A stretch of DNA of 64,000 bases from Ruegeria_C sp041537905 (GTDB lineage Bacteria > Pseudomonadota > Alphaproteobacteria > Rhodobacterales > Rhodobacteraceae). The stretch's first letter is position 1; each line of letters starts with the position of its first letter. The translations under genes were made by a program, and so were the position numbers. The stretch lies in assembly GCF_041537905.1 (NCBI RefSeq), contig NZ_JBGRUO010000014.1, positions 62,001-126,000 of the forward strand, written 5' to 3'. Below, one piece after another: positions 26,427 to 33,626 of the stretch. The notes under the pieces are model-generated. The model had not been told where the DNA came from. It ran no database searches and saw only the letters and a list, made by a program, of their open reading frames with translations.

Positions 26427-26779
26427 GACGGCGCCTCCTGTGCAATCCGGGGCATCCGCGACAGGGTTTTGGTCAAGAGCGGGCGCGGGCGATCGGTGGC
26501 GTTGGTCCAGCCATCCGGGCTTTGACGGTATTGCTCGGCAAATTGCGCCAGCGCGTCGATGTCTTGCGCGGTCTGGATGTCGCCAAACAGGTACTGCGCC
26601 TTGTTGTTGGCCTGGAACCCGACCGTCGCCGGGCGATCGCAGCCAGCCATACAGTCGATAGCGCGGATCGCAAAACCCTTTGGCAGCCTGTTCGCCAACA
26701 TGTCCCGCATGGAGCCGACCGACGGGCCACCCTTGCAGGTCTCGCAGATCAGAAGGAAGTGGTCAGCTGTGTCCGGCAT
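26423..26779 (-). CDS. DUF1636 ferredoxin-like metal protein
   Basis: This 118-residue protein has cysteines at 12, 15, 43 and 47 (CETCKGG, CMAGC), the pattern expected for a thioredoxin-like [2Fe-2S] or other metal site. DUF1636 genes are often found in cobalamin biosynthesis or uptake clusters in alphaproteobacteria, but no role is established. Here it leads the importer operon directly after the cobalamin riboswitch. A corrinoid-reducing or cobalt-handling role is an inference. Confidence 0.85.
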   Translation of the reverse strand: MPDTADHFLLICETCKGGPSVGSMRDMLANRLPKGFAIRAIDCMAGCDRPATVGFQANNKAQYLFGDIQTAQDIDALAQFAEQYRQSPDGWTNATDRPRPLLTKTLSRMPRIAQEAPS

Positions 26780-26849
26780 TGCCCGCTCCGCTTGTGCCCA
26801 AGCGCAGACGGAAGGTGCCGGTCATGTACACACGTTGCAAACGTGCCAT
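26763..26849 (-). CDS. Possible 28-residue leader protein
   Basis: A short frame starts at an ATG 6 bases after a strong GGAAGGAGG ribosome-binding site and encodes 28 residues, MARLQRVYMTGTFRLRLGTS followed by GAGNAGHS. It overlaps the start of the DUF1636 gene by 17 bases. It is the first translatable frame after the cobalamin riboswitch, and DUF1636 itself has no strong ribosome-binding site in this segment. It may therefore couple riboswitch control to translation of the operon. The peptide has no recognised domain. Confidence 0.35.
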   Translation of the reverse strand: MARLQRVYMTGTFRLRLGTSGAGNAGHS

Positions 26850-26893
26850 CAAAGCCTCCTTCCAGGACGCCCCGCCCCGGGTTGGTTGAACAT

Positions 26894-27070
26894 GTGATGG
26901 CAGGTCTCCTGACTTGCGGGTCATTGCTCGGCCATCCTTCCCGGCCATATGACCAGTGGCTGATTGGCTTTGCTCACCACTTACAGTTGCGGGGGCAGTC
27001 ACGGACTTGGCACTACTTGGTGGACCTCACCGTATTCCCTTTTAATCCCTTGGGTGCACCATAGGGAACC
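26894..27070 (-). ncRNA. Cobalamin riboswitch
   Basis: Read on the minus strand, the hallmark elements appear in order: GGTGCACC, GGGAATACGGTGAGG, CCCCGCAACTGTAAG, GCCACTGG, and the B12 box AAGTCAGGAGACCTGCCATC. This is a class I (AdoCbl-type) cobalamin riboswitch leader. It lies upstream of the DUF1636/ABC importer operon. There is no terminator hairpin before the first ribosome-binding site, so control is probably at translation initiation. Confidence 0.95.
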
Positions 27071-27224
27071 ATCTGGGGACTGAGTGCCCGAGGCCACGAG
27101 ATGTGTCAATACGCGCTAAACATTTCGACATCTCGAATTGCTCGTGTGGAAAGACAGCTGACGTGTGCTCGGTCCCGGCCCTGCTGGATCGGATTTGGGA
27201 GTGATATGTCAGAAAATCGTCCTA

Positions 27225-27263
27225 AAAAATCAAACCCCTGCCGAGAGAAACTCGGCAGGGGTT
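27225..27263 (-). terminator. Rho-independent terminator after rpmD
   Basis: Arms AACCCCTGCCGAG and CTCGGCAGGGGTT make a perfect 13-bp stem with a 5-base loop. On the minus strand it is followed by T-rich sequence (GATTTTTT), so it ends the ribosomal protein transcript. The plus side has GTTTTAT and could also stop transcription from the other direction. Confidence 0.92.
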
Positions 27264-27318
27264 CGTTTTATGCCCCAAGGGCGTTCCTGTATTGCTAGAC
27301 GGGGGTTAACCCCACCTA

Positions 27319-27507
27319 TCAATCGCGTTCTTCGATGATCTCAACCAGATGCGGGATCTTGTTGACCATACCACGGACCGAAGGAGTATCCTCCAGTTCG
27401 CGGGTCTTGTGCATCTTGTTCAGGCCCAGGCCAACCAGTGTTGCGCGCTGGTCTGCGGGGCGGCGGATCGGGGAACCGATCTGCTTGACGACGATGGTTT
27501 TTGCCAT
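27319..27507 (-). CDS. rpmD: 50S ribosomal protein L30
   Basis: The protein is 62 residues with the L30 core IVVKQIGSPIRRPADQRATLVGLGLNKM. It is the last gene of this ribosomal transcript, 12 bases after rpsE. The usual next genes, rplO and secY, are missing; a strong terminator follows instead. Confidence 0.97.
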   Translation of the reverse strand: MAKTIVVKQIGSPIRRPADQRATLVGLGLNKMHKTRELEDTPSVRGMVNKIPHLVEIIEERD

Positions 27508-27519
27508 GTTTCCGTCTCC

Positions 27520-28095
27520 TTACGCTTCAGCGGCTTCAGAGGCAGCAGCCGGTGCTTCGTCCCGCTTGGGCAGGATGTCGGCAACCTTCTTGCCACGACG
27601 CTGCGCAACCGAACGGGGGCTCTGCTCTTTCTGCAGGCCGTCCATGGTGGCGCGGATCATGTTATAGGGGTTCTGCGAGCCAACCGACTTGGACACAACG
27701 TCCTTGACGCCCAGCATCTCGAACACGGCACGCATCGGACCACCGGCGATGATACCAGTACCTTCAGGCGCGGTCCGCATGACCACTTTACCGGCGCCGT
27801 GACGGCCTTCGATATCGTGGTGCAGGGTGCGACCCTCGCGCAGTTGCACGCGGATCATCTGGCGCTTGGCCTGCTCGGTTGCCTTGCGGATGGCCTCGGG
27901 CACTTCTTTTGCTTTACCCTTGCCAAAGCCGACACGGCCTTTCTGATCGCCGACAACCACCAGAGCGGCGAAGCCAAAGCGCTTACCACCTTTTACGGTT
28001 TTCGACACACGGTTGATCGCAACCAGGCGATCTGCAAATTCCGGAGTTTCGTCGCGGTCACGACCACGGCCCCGGCGATTATCACGTTCTGCCAT
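27520..28095 (-). CDS. rpsE: 30S ribosomal protein S5
   Basis: The 191-residue protein has the double-stranded RNA-binding N-terminal domain (FADRLVAINRVSKTVKGGKRFGFAALVVVGD) and the C-terminal domain (GRTLHHDIEG, GTGIIAGGPMRAVFE). It is longer than E. coli S5 because of an Arg/Asp-rich N-terminus and an acidic Ala/Glu tail. A 115-base gap to rplR, large for this operon, precedes it. Confidence 0.97.
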   Translation of the reverse strand: MAERDNRRGRGRDRDETPEFADRLVAINRVSKTVKGGKRFGFAALVVVGDQKGRVGFGKGKAKEVPEAIRKATEQAKRQMIRVQLREGRTLHHDIEGRHGAGKVVMRTAPEGTGIIAGGPMRAVFEMLGVKDVVSKSVGSQNPYNMIRATMDGLQKEQSPRSVAQRRGKKVADILPKRDEAPAAASEAAEA

Positions 28096-28210
28096 TTTGG
28101 CATCCCTTTCATAAGTGGTGCTAGCGGCACCGTTTGTTCAATCCAAGTGAGCCCCGACTGTCGCCGAGGCCCCCGGATCATCGGGGCGATTCGAAAACCG
28201 CCCGCAAGTC

Positions 28211-28570
28211 TTAGATCTTCAGACCACCTTCACGCGCAGCATCGGCCAGAGCCTTCACCTTGCCGTGGAACAGGAAGCCGCCACGATCGAAATAGGCCTC
28301 TTCGACGCCTGCCTTCTTGGCACGCTCGGCGATGGCCGCGCCCACTTTGGTGGCCGCTTCGACGTTGTTCTTGCCGACCAGACCCAGGTCTTTTTCCAGG
28401 GTCGAGGCCGAGGCCAGGGTCACGCCACGTACGTCGTCGATCAACTGAACAGAGATGTTCTTGTTCGACCGGTGCACGGACAGACGCGGGCGACCCGCGT
28501 TGACCTTGCGAAGTTTGTTCCGAACGCGCAGGCGGCGCTTCAGAAACAGGGTTCTTTTGCTGTTTGCCAT
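28211..28570 (-). CDS. rplR: 50S ribosomal protein L18
   Basis: The 119-residue protein has the L18 5S rRNA-binding pattern (RLRVRNKLRKVNAGRPRLSVHRSNKNI at the start, YFDRGGFLFHGKVKALADAAREGGLKI at the end). It follows rplF by 11 bases. The long non-coding gap to rpsE holds a small GC-rich inverted repeat (28171-28186). Confidence 0.97.
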   Translation of the reverse strand: MANSKRTLFLKRRLRVRNKLRKVNAGRPRLSVHRSNKNISVQLIDDVRGVTLASASTLEKDLGLVGKNNVEAATKVGAAIAERAKKAGVEEAYFDRGGFLFHGKVKALADAAREGGLKI

Positions 28571-28581
28571 TGTTTGCGTCC

Positions 28582-29115
28582 TTACTTCTTCTTGCCTTCC
28601 TTGCGGAAGATGAACTCGCCCTTGTAGCGAATGCCTTTACCCTTGTAGGGCTCAGGCTTGCGCCAAGCACGGATTTCCGCGGCGACCTGACCGACCTGCT
28701 GTTCGTCGATCCCTTCGACGGTGATTTCGGTCTGCTTCGGAGCAGTGATGGTCACGCCCTCCGGAGCGACGTAGTCAACGTCGTGGCTCAGGCCCAGGTT
28801 CAGCTTCAGGGTGTTGCCCTGCATCTGCGCCCGGTAACCCACACCCTGGATCTCAAGCTCTTTCTTGAAACCCTGGGTCACACCGGTCACCAGGTTGGCA
28901 ACCACGGTGCGGGACATGCCCCACTGCTGACGTGCGCGCTTGGATTTGCCACGCGGCACGATGGTGACGACATTATCCTCGACGTTGAGGGTCACATCGT
29001 CGGTCGCGGTGAAGCTGCGGGTGCCCTTGGGGCCCTTCACTTCGATGGTCTGACCCGACACAGCGGCGGACACGCCACTGGGCAGCTCGACCGGTTTCTT
29101 ACCAATACGAGACAT
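28582..29115 (-). CDS. rplF: 50S ribosomal protein L6
   Basis: The 177-residue length is normal. The start MSRIGKKPVELPSGVSA and the C-terminal signature KPEPYKGKGIRYKGEFIFRKEGKKK are diagnostic. L6 binds near the sarcin-ricin loop of 23S rRNA. It lies between rpsH (11 bases) and rplR in the spc-type order. Confidence 0.98.
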   Translation of the reverse strand: MSRIGKKPVELPSGVSAAVSGQTIEVKGPKGTRSFTATDDVTLNVEDNVVTIVPRGKSKRARQQWGMSRTVVANLVTGVTQGFKKELEIQGVGYRAQMQGNTLKLNLGLSHDVDYVAPEGVTITAPKQTEITVEGIDEQQVGQVAAEIRAWRKPEPYKGKGIRYKGEFIFRKEGKKK

Positions 29116-29126
29116 TGCAGACCTCC

Positions 29127-29519
29127 TTAGAAGACGGTGCAGAGCACTTCGCCGCCAACGTTGTTGGAGCGTGCGTTCTGGTCCGACATCACACCTTTCG
29201 GAGTGCTGACAATCGACACGCCCAGACCCTGACGGACCTGCGGGATGTCATTGACGCCCATGTACACGCGACGACCGGGCTTCGAGACCCGCTTCAGTTC
29301 GCGAATGACAGGGGTGCCTTCGTAGTATTTCAGGCTGATTTCGATGGCCGGATGACCGTTGGTGCCGGTCGTCTTTTCATAGCCACGGATGTAGCCCTCA
29401 TCCGCCAGCACGTCCAAAACCCAACCGCGCAGCTTGGAGGCCGGGGTGGAAACGGTGGACTTGCCGCGCATTTGCGCGTTGCGGATACGGGTGAGCATAT
29501 CGCCGATAGGATCGTTCAT
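29127..29519 (-). CDS. rpsH: 30S ribosomal protein S8
   Basis: The protein is 130 residues, beginning MNDPIGDMLTRIRNAQM and ending with the S8 signature GVSIVSTPKGVMSDQNARSNNVGGEVLCTVF. In E. coli S8 represses the spc operon by binding its mRNA; whether that applies here cannot be judged. It follows rpsN by 13 bases. Confidence 0.98.
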   Translation of the reverse strand: MNDPIGDMLTRIRNAQMRGKSTVSTPASKLRGWVLDVLADEGYIRGYEKTTGTNGHPAIEISLKYYEGTPVIRELKRVSKPGRRVYMGVNDIPQVRQGLGVSIVSTPKGVMSDQNARSNNVGGEVLCTVF

Positions 29520-29532
29520 ATCTGTCTCTCCC

Positions 29533-29838
29533 TTACCAGCTCGATTTCACCATGCCGGGGATCTGACCAGCAGAGCCCAGCTCGCGCAGCGCAATACGGC
29601 TGACCTTGAGCTTACGATAGTAAGCGTGGGGACGGCCGGTGAGCTGGCAGCGGTTGTGCAGACGGGTTGCCGAGCTGTTGCGCGGCAGTTTCGCCAGTTT
29701 CAGACGCGCTTTGAAACGCTCTTCCATCGGCTTGCTTTCGTCATTCGCGATCTCTTTGAGCTCGGCGCGTTTGGCAGCATATTTGGCCACCAGGCGCTCG
29801 CGCTTCTTCTCGCGTTCGATCATGCTTTTCTTAGCCAT
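29533..29838 (-). CDS. rpsN: 30S ribosomal protein S14
   Basis: This is the 101-residue, zinc-free (C-minus) form of S14: the C-terminal region reads RLHNRCQLTGRPHAYYRKLKVSRIALREL with only one cysteine. It follows rplE by 19 bases and precedes rpsH. Confidence 0.98.
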   Translation of the reverse strand: MAKKSMIEREKKRERLVAKYAAKRAELKEIANDESKPMEERFKARLKLAKLPRNSSATRLHNRCQLTGRPHAYYRKLKVSRIALRELGSAGQIPGMVKSSW

Positions 29839-29857
29839 GTCTTTTCCTTCCCGCGCT

Positions 29858-30421
29858 TCAGCTGTTGAAGGGCATGTTGAATGCTTTCAACAATGCCTTT
29901 GCTTCAGCGTCGGTTTTCGCTGTGGTGCCAATTACGATGTCCAGACCCCAGGCCTCATCGACCTTGTCGAAATCGATCTCGGGGAACACGATGTGCTCTT
30001 TGATGCCCATGGCATAGTTGCCACGACCGTCGAAAGAGGTGCCCGAAACGCCGCGGAAGTCACGGATGCGGGGCATCGCGATGGTGATCAGGCGATCCAG
30101 GAAATCGTACATGCGGTCACCGCGCAGGGTCACTTTCGCACCCAGCGGCATGTCCTCACGAACGCGGAAGCCGGCGATCGACTTTTTCGCTTTGGTGATC
30201 ACGGCCTGCTGACCCGCAATTGCGGTCAGGTCTGCTTGCGCCGACTTGGCTTTCTTGCTGTCTTTGACCGCTTCGGCACCGCAGCCGATGTTCAGAACGA
30301 TCTTGTCCAGCTTGGGGATCATCATCTCGTTCTTGTAGCCAAACTCTTCTTTCAGAGCGGCACGGATGGTGTCCTTGTAAGCGGACTTGAGGCGCGGGGT
30401 ATAGGTTGCGTTATCAAGCAT
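29858..30421 (-). CDS. rplE: 50S ribosomal protein L5
   Basis: The 187-residue protein has the L5 landmarks PKLDKIVLNIGCGAEAVKDSKK, FRVREDMPLGAKVTLRGDRMYDFLDRL and RDFRGVSGTSFDGRGNYAMGIKEHIVFPEI. L5 binds 5S rRNA in the central protuberance. Its start overlaps the rplX stop by 8 bases. Confidence 0.98.
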   Translation of the reverse strand: MLDNATYTPRLKSAYKDTIRAALKEEFGYKNEMMIPKLDKIVLNIGCGAEAVKDSKKAKSAQADLTAIAGQQAVITKAKKSIAGFRVREDMPLGAKVTLRGDRMYDFLDRLITIAMPRIRDFRGVSGTSFDGRGNYAMGIKEHIVFPEIDFDKVDEAWGLDIVIGTTAKTDAEAKALLKAFNMPFNS

Positions 30422-30725
30422 CGATCACGTCCCCCGTGGTCTTGGCGAAACGCACCTTCTTGTCACCTTCCATGCGGAAGCCAACGCGGGTCGGTTTGCC
30501 GTTTGCATCAAGATAGGCCAGGTTGCTCAGCTCGATCGGCAGGGCCTTGGGCAGGCGGCCGCCTTGTTCGCTCTGGGACTGACGGGTGTGGCGGATGGCG
30601 ATGTTCAGGCCATCGACAACGGCTTTGCCGGCTTTCGGGTCAACGGAGGCGATGGTGCCTTCCTTGCCCTTGTCCTTGCCGGAGAGCACGACGACCTTGT
30701 CGCCTTTTTTGAGTTTCGCAGCCAT
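30414..30725 (-). CDS. rplX: 50S ribosomal protein L24
   Basis: The 103-residue KOW-domain protein starts MAAKLKKGDKVVVLSGKDKGKEGTIASVDPKAG, a clear L24 signature; L24 nucleates 50S assembly. Its ATG overlaps the rplN stop (TGATG) and its end overlaps rplE, so the three genes are translationally coupled. Confidence 0.98.
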   Translation of the reverse strand: MAAKLKKGDKVVVLSGKDKGKEGTIASVDPKAGKAVVDGLNIAIRHTRQSQSEQGGRLPKALPIELSNLAYLDANGKPTRVGFRMEGDKKVRFAKTTGDVIDA

Positions 30726-31093
30726 CAGAGCACCTCCGGAGCCAGCGAGATGATCTTCATGAAATTCTTGCCGCGCAGCTCGCGAACAACGGGGCCAAAG
30801 ATACGGGTACCGACCGGCTCGTTGTTGTTGTTGAGGATGACGGCAGCGTTGCGATCGAAACGGATCGCGGTGCCGTCTTCGCGACGGACTTCCTTGGCGG
30901 TGCGTACGACGACGGCCTTGCGGACGTCCCCTTTCTTCACGCGGCCGCGCGGGATGGCTTCCTTCACCGAGACGACGATGACGTCGCCGACGGAGGCGTA
31001 TTTACGCTTGGAACCACCCAGGACCTTGATGCACTGAACTCGGCGGGCGCCGGAGTTGTCAGCGACATCCAGATTGGTCTGCATCTGGATCAT
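30725..31093 (-). CDS. rplN: 50S ribosomal protein L14
   Basis: The 122-residue length is standard, starting MIQMQTNLDVADNSGARRVQCIKVLGGS with the family signature GDVIVVSVKEAIPRGRVKKGDV. It is separated from rpsQ by 77 bases that contain an 8-bp inverted repeat. Confidence 0.98.
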   Translation of the reverse strand: MIQMQTNLDVADNSGARRVQCIKVLGGSKRKYASVGDVIVVSVKEAIPRGRVKKGDVRKAVVVRTAKEVRREDGTAIRFDRNAAVILNNNNEPVGTRIFGPVVRELRGKNFMKIISLAPEVL

Positions 31094-31132
31094 GTGGTTT
31101 CTCCCGACCTGTGGGGGCTGGTCTTGTTAGAT

Positions 31133-31169
31133 CCCCCAGGGTTTCGACTAAAAGGAAAAGTCCTGGGGG
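31133..31169 (-). repeat. Inverted repeat between rpsQ and rplN
   Basis: Arms CCCCCAGG (31133-31140) and CCTGGGGG (31162-31169) pair perfectly across a 21-base spacer in the rpsQ-rplN gap. It would form an mRNA hairpin and lacks a T-run, so a processing or regulatory element is more likely than a terminator. Confidence 0.5.
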
Positions 31170-31170
31170 C

Positions 31171-31401
31171 TCACGCCTCCAGAACTTCCCAACGTTTGGT
31201 TTTCGATTTCGGCGCGCATTCGATGATGCGGACCGAGTCACCTACCTTGAAGGTGTTCTTCTCATCGTGCGCCCGGTATTTCTTGGACTTACGAATGGTC
31301 TTTTTCAGAACCGGATGCGTGAAGCGGCGCTCCACCGAGACGGTTACGGTCTGTGCGTTGGCGTCGCTGGTTACGGTGCCTGTAAGGATACGCTTGGGCA
31401 T
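31171..31401 (-). CDS. rpsQ: 30S ribosomal protein S17
   Basis: The 76-residue OB-fold protein starts MPKRILTGTVTSDANAQTVTV and carries VGDSVRIIECAPKSKTKRWEVLEA at the end, as expected for S17. The ATG at 31401 is used; the frame extends further upstream only into the end of rpmC. Confidence 0.97.
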   Translation of the reverse strand: MPKRILTGTVTSDANAQTVTVSVERRFTHPVLKKTIRKSKKYRAHDEKNTFKVGDSVRIIECAPKSKTKRWEVLEA

Positions 31402-31405
31402 CTGA

Positions 31406-31612
31406 TTACTCCTCGGATGCCGCGGCAGCGGCCTTTTCATTCAGAATGGTCTTCACGCGCGCAGCGTTGCGGCGGGCCGCCTTGATGCCAGCGGTGTTTT
31501 CCATCTGGCCGGTGGCCTGCTGAAAGCGCAGGTTGAAGCTTTCTTTTTTCAGATTGGCCAGGTCCTCGCGGAGCTGGTCCGGCGTCTTGTCACGCAGTTC
31601 GTTGGCGTTCAT
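31406..31612 (-). CDS. rpmC: 50S ribosomal protein L29
   Basis: The 68-residue helical protein MNANELRDKTPDQLREDLANLKKESFNLRFQQATGQMEN is typical of L29. It is the first ribosomal gene of this cluster. Normally rplP and rpsC precede it in the S10 operon; here a terminator hairpin and an unrelated lipoprotein gene come before it, so its promoter should lie within 31613-31690. I see no clear -35/-10 there. Confidence 0.97.
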   Translation of the reverse strand: MNANELRDKTPDQLREDLANLKKESFNLRFQQATGQMENTAGIKAARRNAARVKTILNEKAAAAASEE

Positions 31613-31690
31613 CGCCCTCTTCCTTTTCTCAAAACACCAGAAGGCCCCGAATTGCCCGGGTGACCTTGGGCCTGGTGGATGAATGATAAA

Positions 31691-31717
31691 AACGAATCCC
31701 CCGACAAAGCCGGGGGA
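31691..31717 (-). terminator. Rho-independent terminator upstream of rpmC
   Basis: Arms TCCCCCG (31697-31703) and CGGGGGA (31711-31717) form a 7-bp stem. On the minus strand the stem is followed by TTCGTTTTTATC, a T-rich tail. It would end transcription from the lipoprotein gene at 31834-32403 before rpmC, or act as a leader attenuator for the ribosomal genes. Confidence 0.75.
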
Positions 31718-31833
31718 GCCGCAAGATGCCGCTCTATAGGGGGTTCGGGTGTGGGTGGCAAGGGAAAGTTTTGGCCCCGCGAAACTATCTACGTCCCGAC
31801 GCCGCACTCGCTTGGAATATCACCAAACTGAGC

Positions 31834-32403
31834 TCACTTCTTGGTCGCCAATTCCACCTTCGCAATCGACAGGTCAGCATAGGATATGCTCAGCAAGTCG
31901 ATCACTTTGTCGCCCTTGGTAAGCCGGAAAACCCCGGGCCGAACGAACGTACTCTTATAACCAGCCTGCCGAAATGCCTCTTCCAATCGCGGCAGGAACA
32001 CTGGCACTACATCACCTTTTGGCGAAAACTGGAAAACACATTCGTTGTATTTTCCACTAGAGAAAACGGACGTGTTTTTGCTCCCCCAAAAGCTGACACT
32101 CATATTGAGGTCTGTACCAGATTGCGTCAGCGGAGATTCACCTTTGACCTGACCAAGCACTACACTGCGCGAACGGTGTGATGAAAAGTGTTTCACAAAC
32201 CCCGCCTGCTCCAATGCGGCAAGGCTACCTGTTCCACTATCAAGGTTTTTTTTGCACTGCTCGAACGCGACTGGAAAATACTTGTCCAGCCCAACTGAAA
32301 AATTCGCGCGGTCGCGCGATACTTCTTCGGGACTACGGGTGGGCGTACATGCCGCAATCAGGAAGACGCACACCATCGAAGCGGTTGTAAGTAATTTTCT
32401 CAC
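31834..32403 (-). CDS. Lipoprotein of unknown function
   Basis: This 189-residue protein has a signal peptide ending in the lipobox FLIAAC and no recognised domain. The mature part contains CKKNLDSGTG and NECVFQFSPKGDVVPVFLP. The start is taken as GTG at 32403, 5 bases after GAGGG; the longer frame to 32454 has no signal peptide at its start. Base composition is clearly lower in G+C than the ribosomal genes beside it, which suggests horizontal origin. It sits where rplP would normally precede rpmC. Confidence 0.6.
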   Translation of the reverse strand: MRKLLTTASMVCVFLIAACTPTRSPEEVSRDRANFSVGLDKYFPVAFEQCKKNLDSGTGSLAALEQAGFVKHFSSHRSRSVVLGQVKGESPLTQSGTDLNMSVSFWGSKNTSVFSSGKYNECVFQFSPKGDVVPVFLPRLEEAFRQAGYKSTFVRPGVFRLTKGDKVIDLLSISYADLSIAKVELATKK

Positions 32404-32747
32404 CGAACCCTCATTTTGTTGGCAGAAGTCGTAAAGATGCGCGCGCCAGAACACAGCGCGTCACTCTATCGGGGGTTGACTACCTTGAGGATTTCCGAAT
32501 GTACAGGCAGAAGAGTTCAGCCCTTAAAATCTACGCCACTCGTCCGTAAAAAAAACGATTTCTAACCACGCAGGCCATTCGCAACGCCGGCCTTCCCAGG
32601 CATCCCACTACAGGACCGCCCACGGAGCTGGCGGAAATACTCAATCAAAGCGGGAGTTGAAAGCGAAGTTTATCGTTTTCTAGATGCGACGGGAACAACG
32701 CGCGATTCGCGTTGCGGCGTTGCAGCCCGAGTGCGCACTAGTCACAC
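32404..32747. other. Gene-free, AT-rich interval
   Basis: These 344 bases hold no frame that looks coding on either strand. Short runs such as the frame ending ESEVYRFLDATG near 32660-32750 could be decayed coding sequence, but no family is recognisable. The promoter of the lipoprotein gene should lie at its left end. The composition is AT-rich like the lipoprotein gene, so the two may form one acquired island. Confidence 0.5.
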
Positions 32748-33530
32748 CTAGCCCCCCTTTTCCTGCATCTTCCGCACCATGTTCAGACGCATCCGGTACG
32801 GCAGGAAGGGCATGATCCAGCCCAGCACAAAGGCCAGTGGCTTGTCGTTGATGACCGTCAGATTGCCGGCGATCATCGCGTCATAGCCCACTTTCGCGAC
32901 CGCCTCGGCAGTTGCGCCCTTCTGGGCAACCAGTTTTGTGCCCTCCAGATCGGCAACCGCCGCAAATTCCGTGGCCACATAGCCGGGTTCAAGCGCGGTG
33001 ACCGTCACGCTCTTGCCCTTGAGCTCCTCCGCCAGCGCCTGGCTGAAGCTGGACACATAGGCCTTGGTCGCAAAGTACGTCGCCTGTAGCGGGCCGGGCA
33101 TATGGGCGGCGGTTGAGCTGACATTGAGGATCTTGCCGCCACCGGACGCCACCATATCCTTGCCGAACAGGTGACAGAGCGCGACCAGCGCCTCGACATT
33201 CAGGTGGATCATGTTCAGATCGTCGGTCAGGTCGCGCTCCAGAAACGCGCCATGCCCGCCAAAGCCTGCATTGTTGATCAGGTAGTCGACCTTGATCCCC
33301 TCGGCCTTGACCGCCTCATAGAGCTTTGCTGGCCCGCCCGCAGCACCCAGATCAAGCGGGATAGCCGTGACGGTGATCTTATGGGCCGCCTCAAGCTCGG
33401 CTTTGAGCGCATCAAGCGCTTCGCCACGGCGTGCGGTGACAATGAGATCGCCGCCAAGGGAGGCGTGATAGCGGGCCAATTCCCGGCCAATGCCGGATGA
33501 GGCTCCGGTGATAAGCGCAGTCTTGGACAT
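32748..33530 (-). CDS. Short-chain dehydrogenase/reductase
   Basis: This 260-residue classical SDR has the cofactor motif ITGASSGIG at residues 7-15, the NNAG motif and the catalytic Ser (NVSSTAAH) and YFATK tetrad. The C-terminus is hydrophobic and basic (FVLGWIMPFLPYRMRLNMVRKM), as in membrane-associated SDRs of the DltE/YqjQ type. The substrate is unknown, and it is a single-gene unit. Confidence 0.88.
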   Translation of the reverse strand: MSKTALITGASSGIGRELARYHASLGGDLIVTARRGEALDALKAELEAAHKITVTAIPLDLGAAGGPAKLYEAVKAEGIKVDYLINNAGFGGHGAFLERDLTDDLNMIHLNVEALVALCHLFGKDMVASGGGKILNVSSTAAHMPGPLQATYFATKAYVSSFSQALAEELKGKSVTVTALEPGYVATEFAAVADLEGTKLVAQKGATAEAVAKVGYDAMIAGNLTVINDKPLAFVLGWIMPFLPYRMRLNMVRKMQEKGG

Positions 33531-33626
33531 GGCAACCTCCAGGTGAACTCCAATTCGCCTCCTACATAAGGCGGACTTTGCGGGCTGTTAACCTGACTTG
33601 GGGCTATTCTGACCGAAACTGAGGCG

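Larger units (their letters stand above)
26850..27318. other. Gene-free interval: riboswitch leader and terminator
   Basis: This 469-base stretch holds the cobalamin riboswitch (26894-27070) and the terminator after rpmD (27225-27263). The 150 bases between them should contain the importer promoter on the minus strand, but I see no convincing -35/-10 pair. A 65-residue frame at 27101-27298 has no coding character. Confidence 0.7.

Noticed and set aside
27101..27298. Small 65-codon frame between the riboswitch and rpmD
   Set aside because: It crosses the bidirectional terminator, has no convincing ribosome-binding site and no family.
32560..32750. Decayed integrase or other coding relic in the gene-free gap
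   Set aside because: Frames are short and broken and no family motif is seen; composition alone is not enough.
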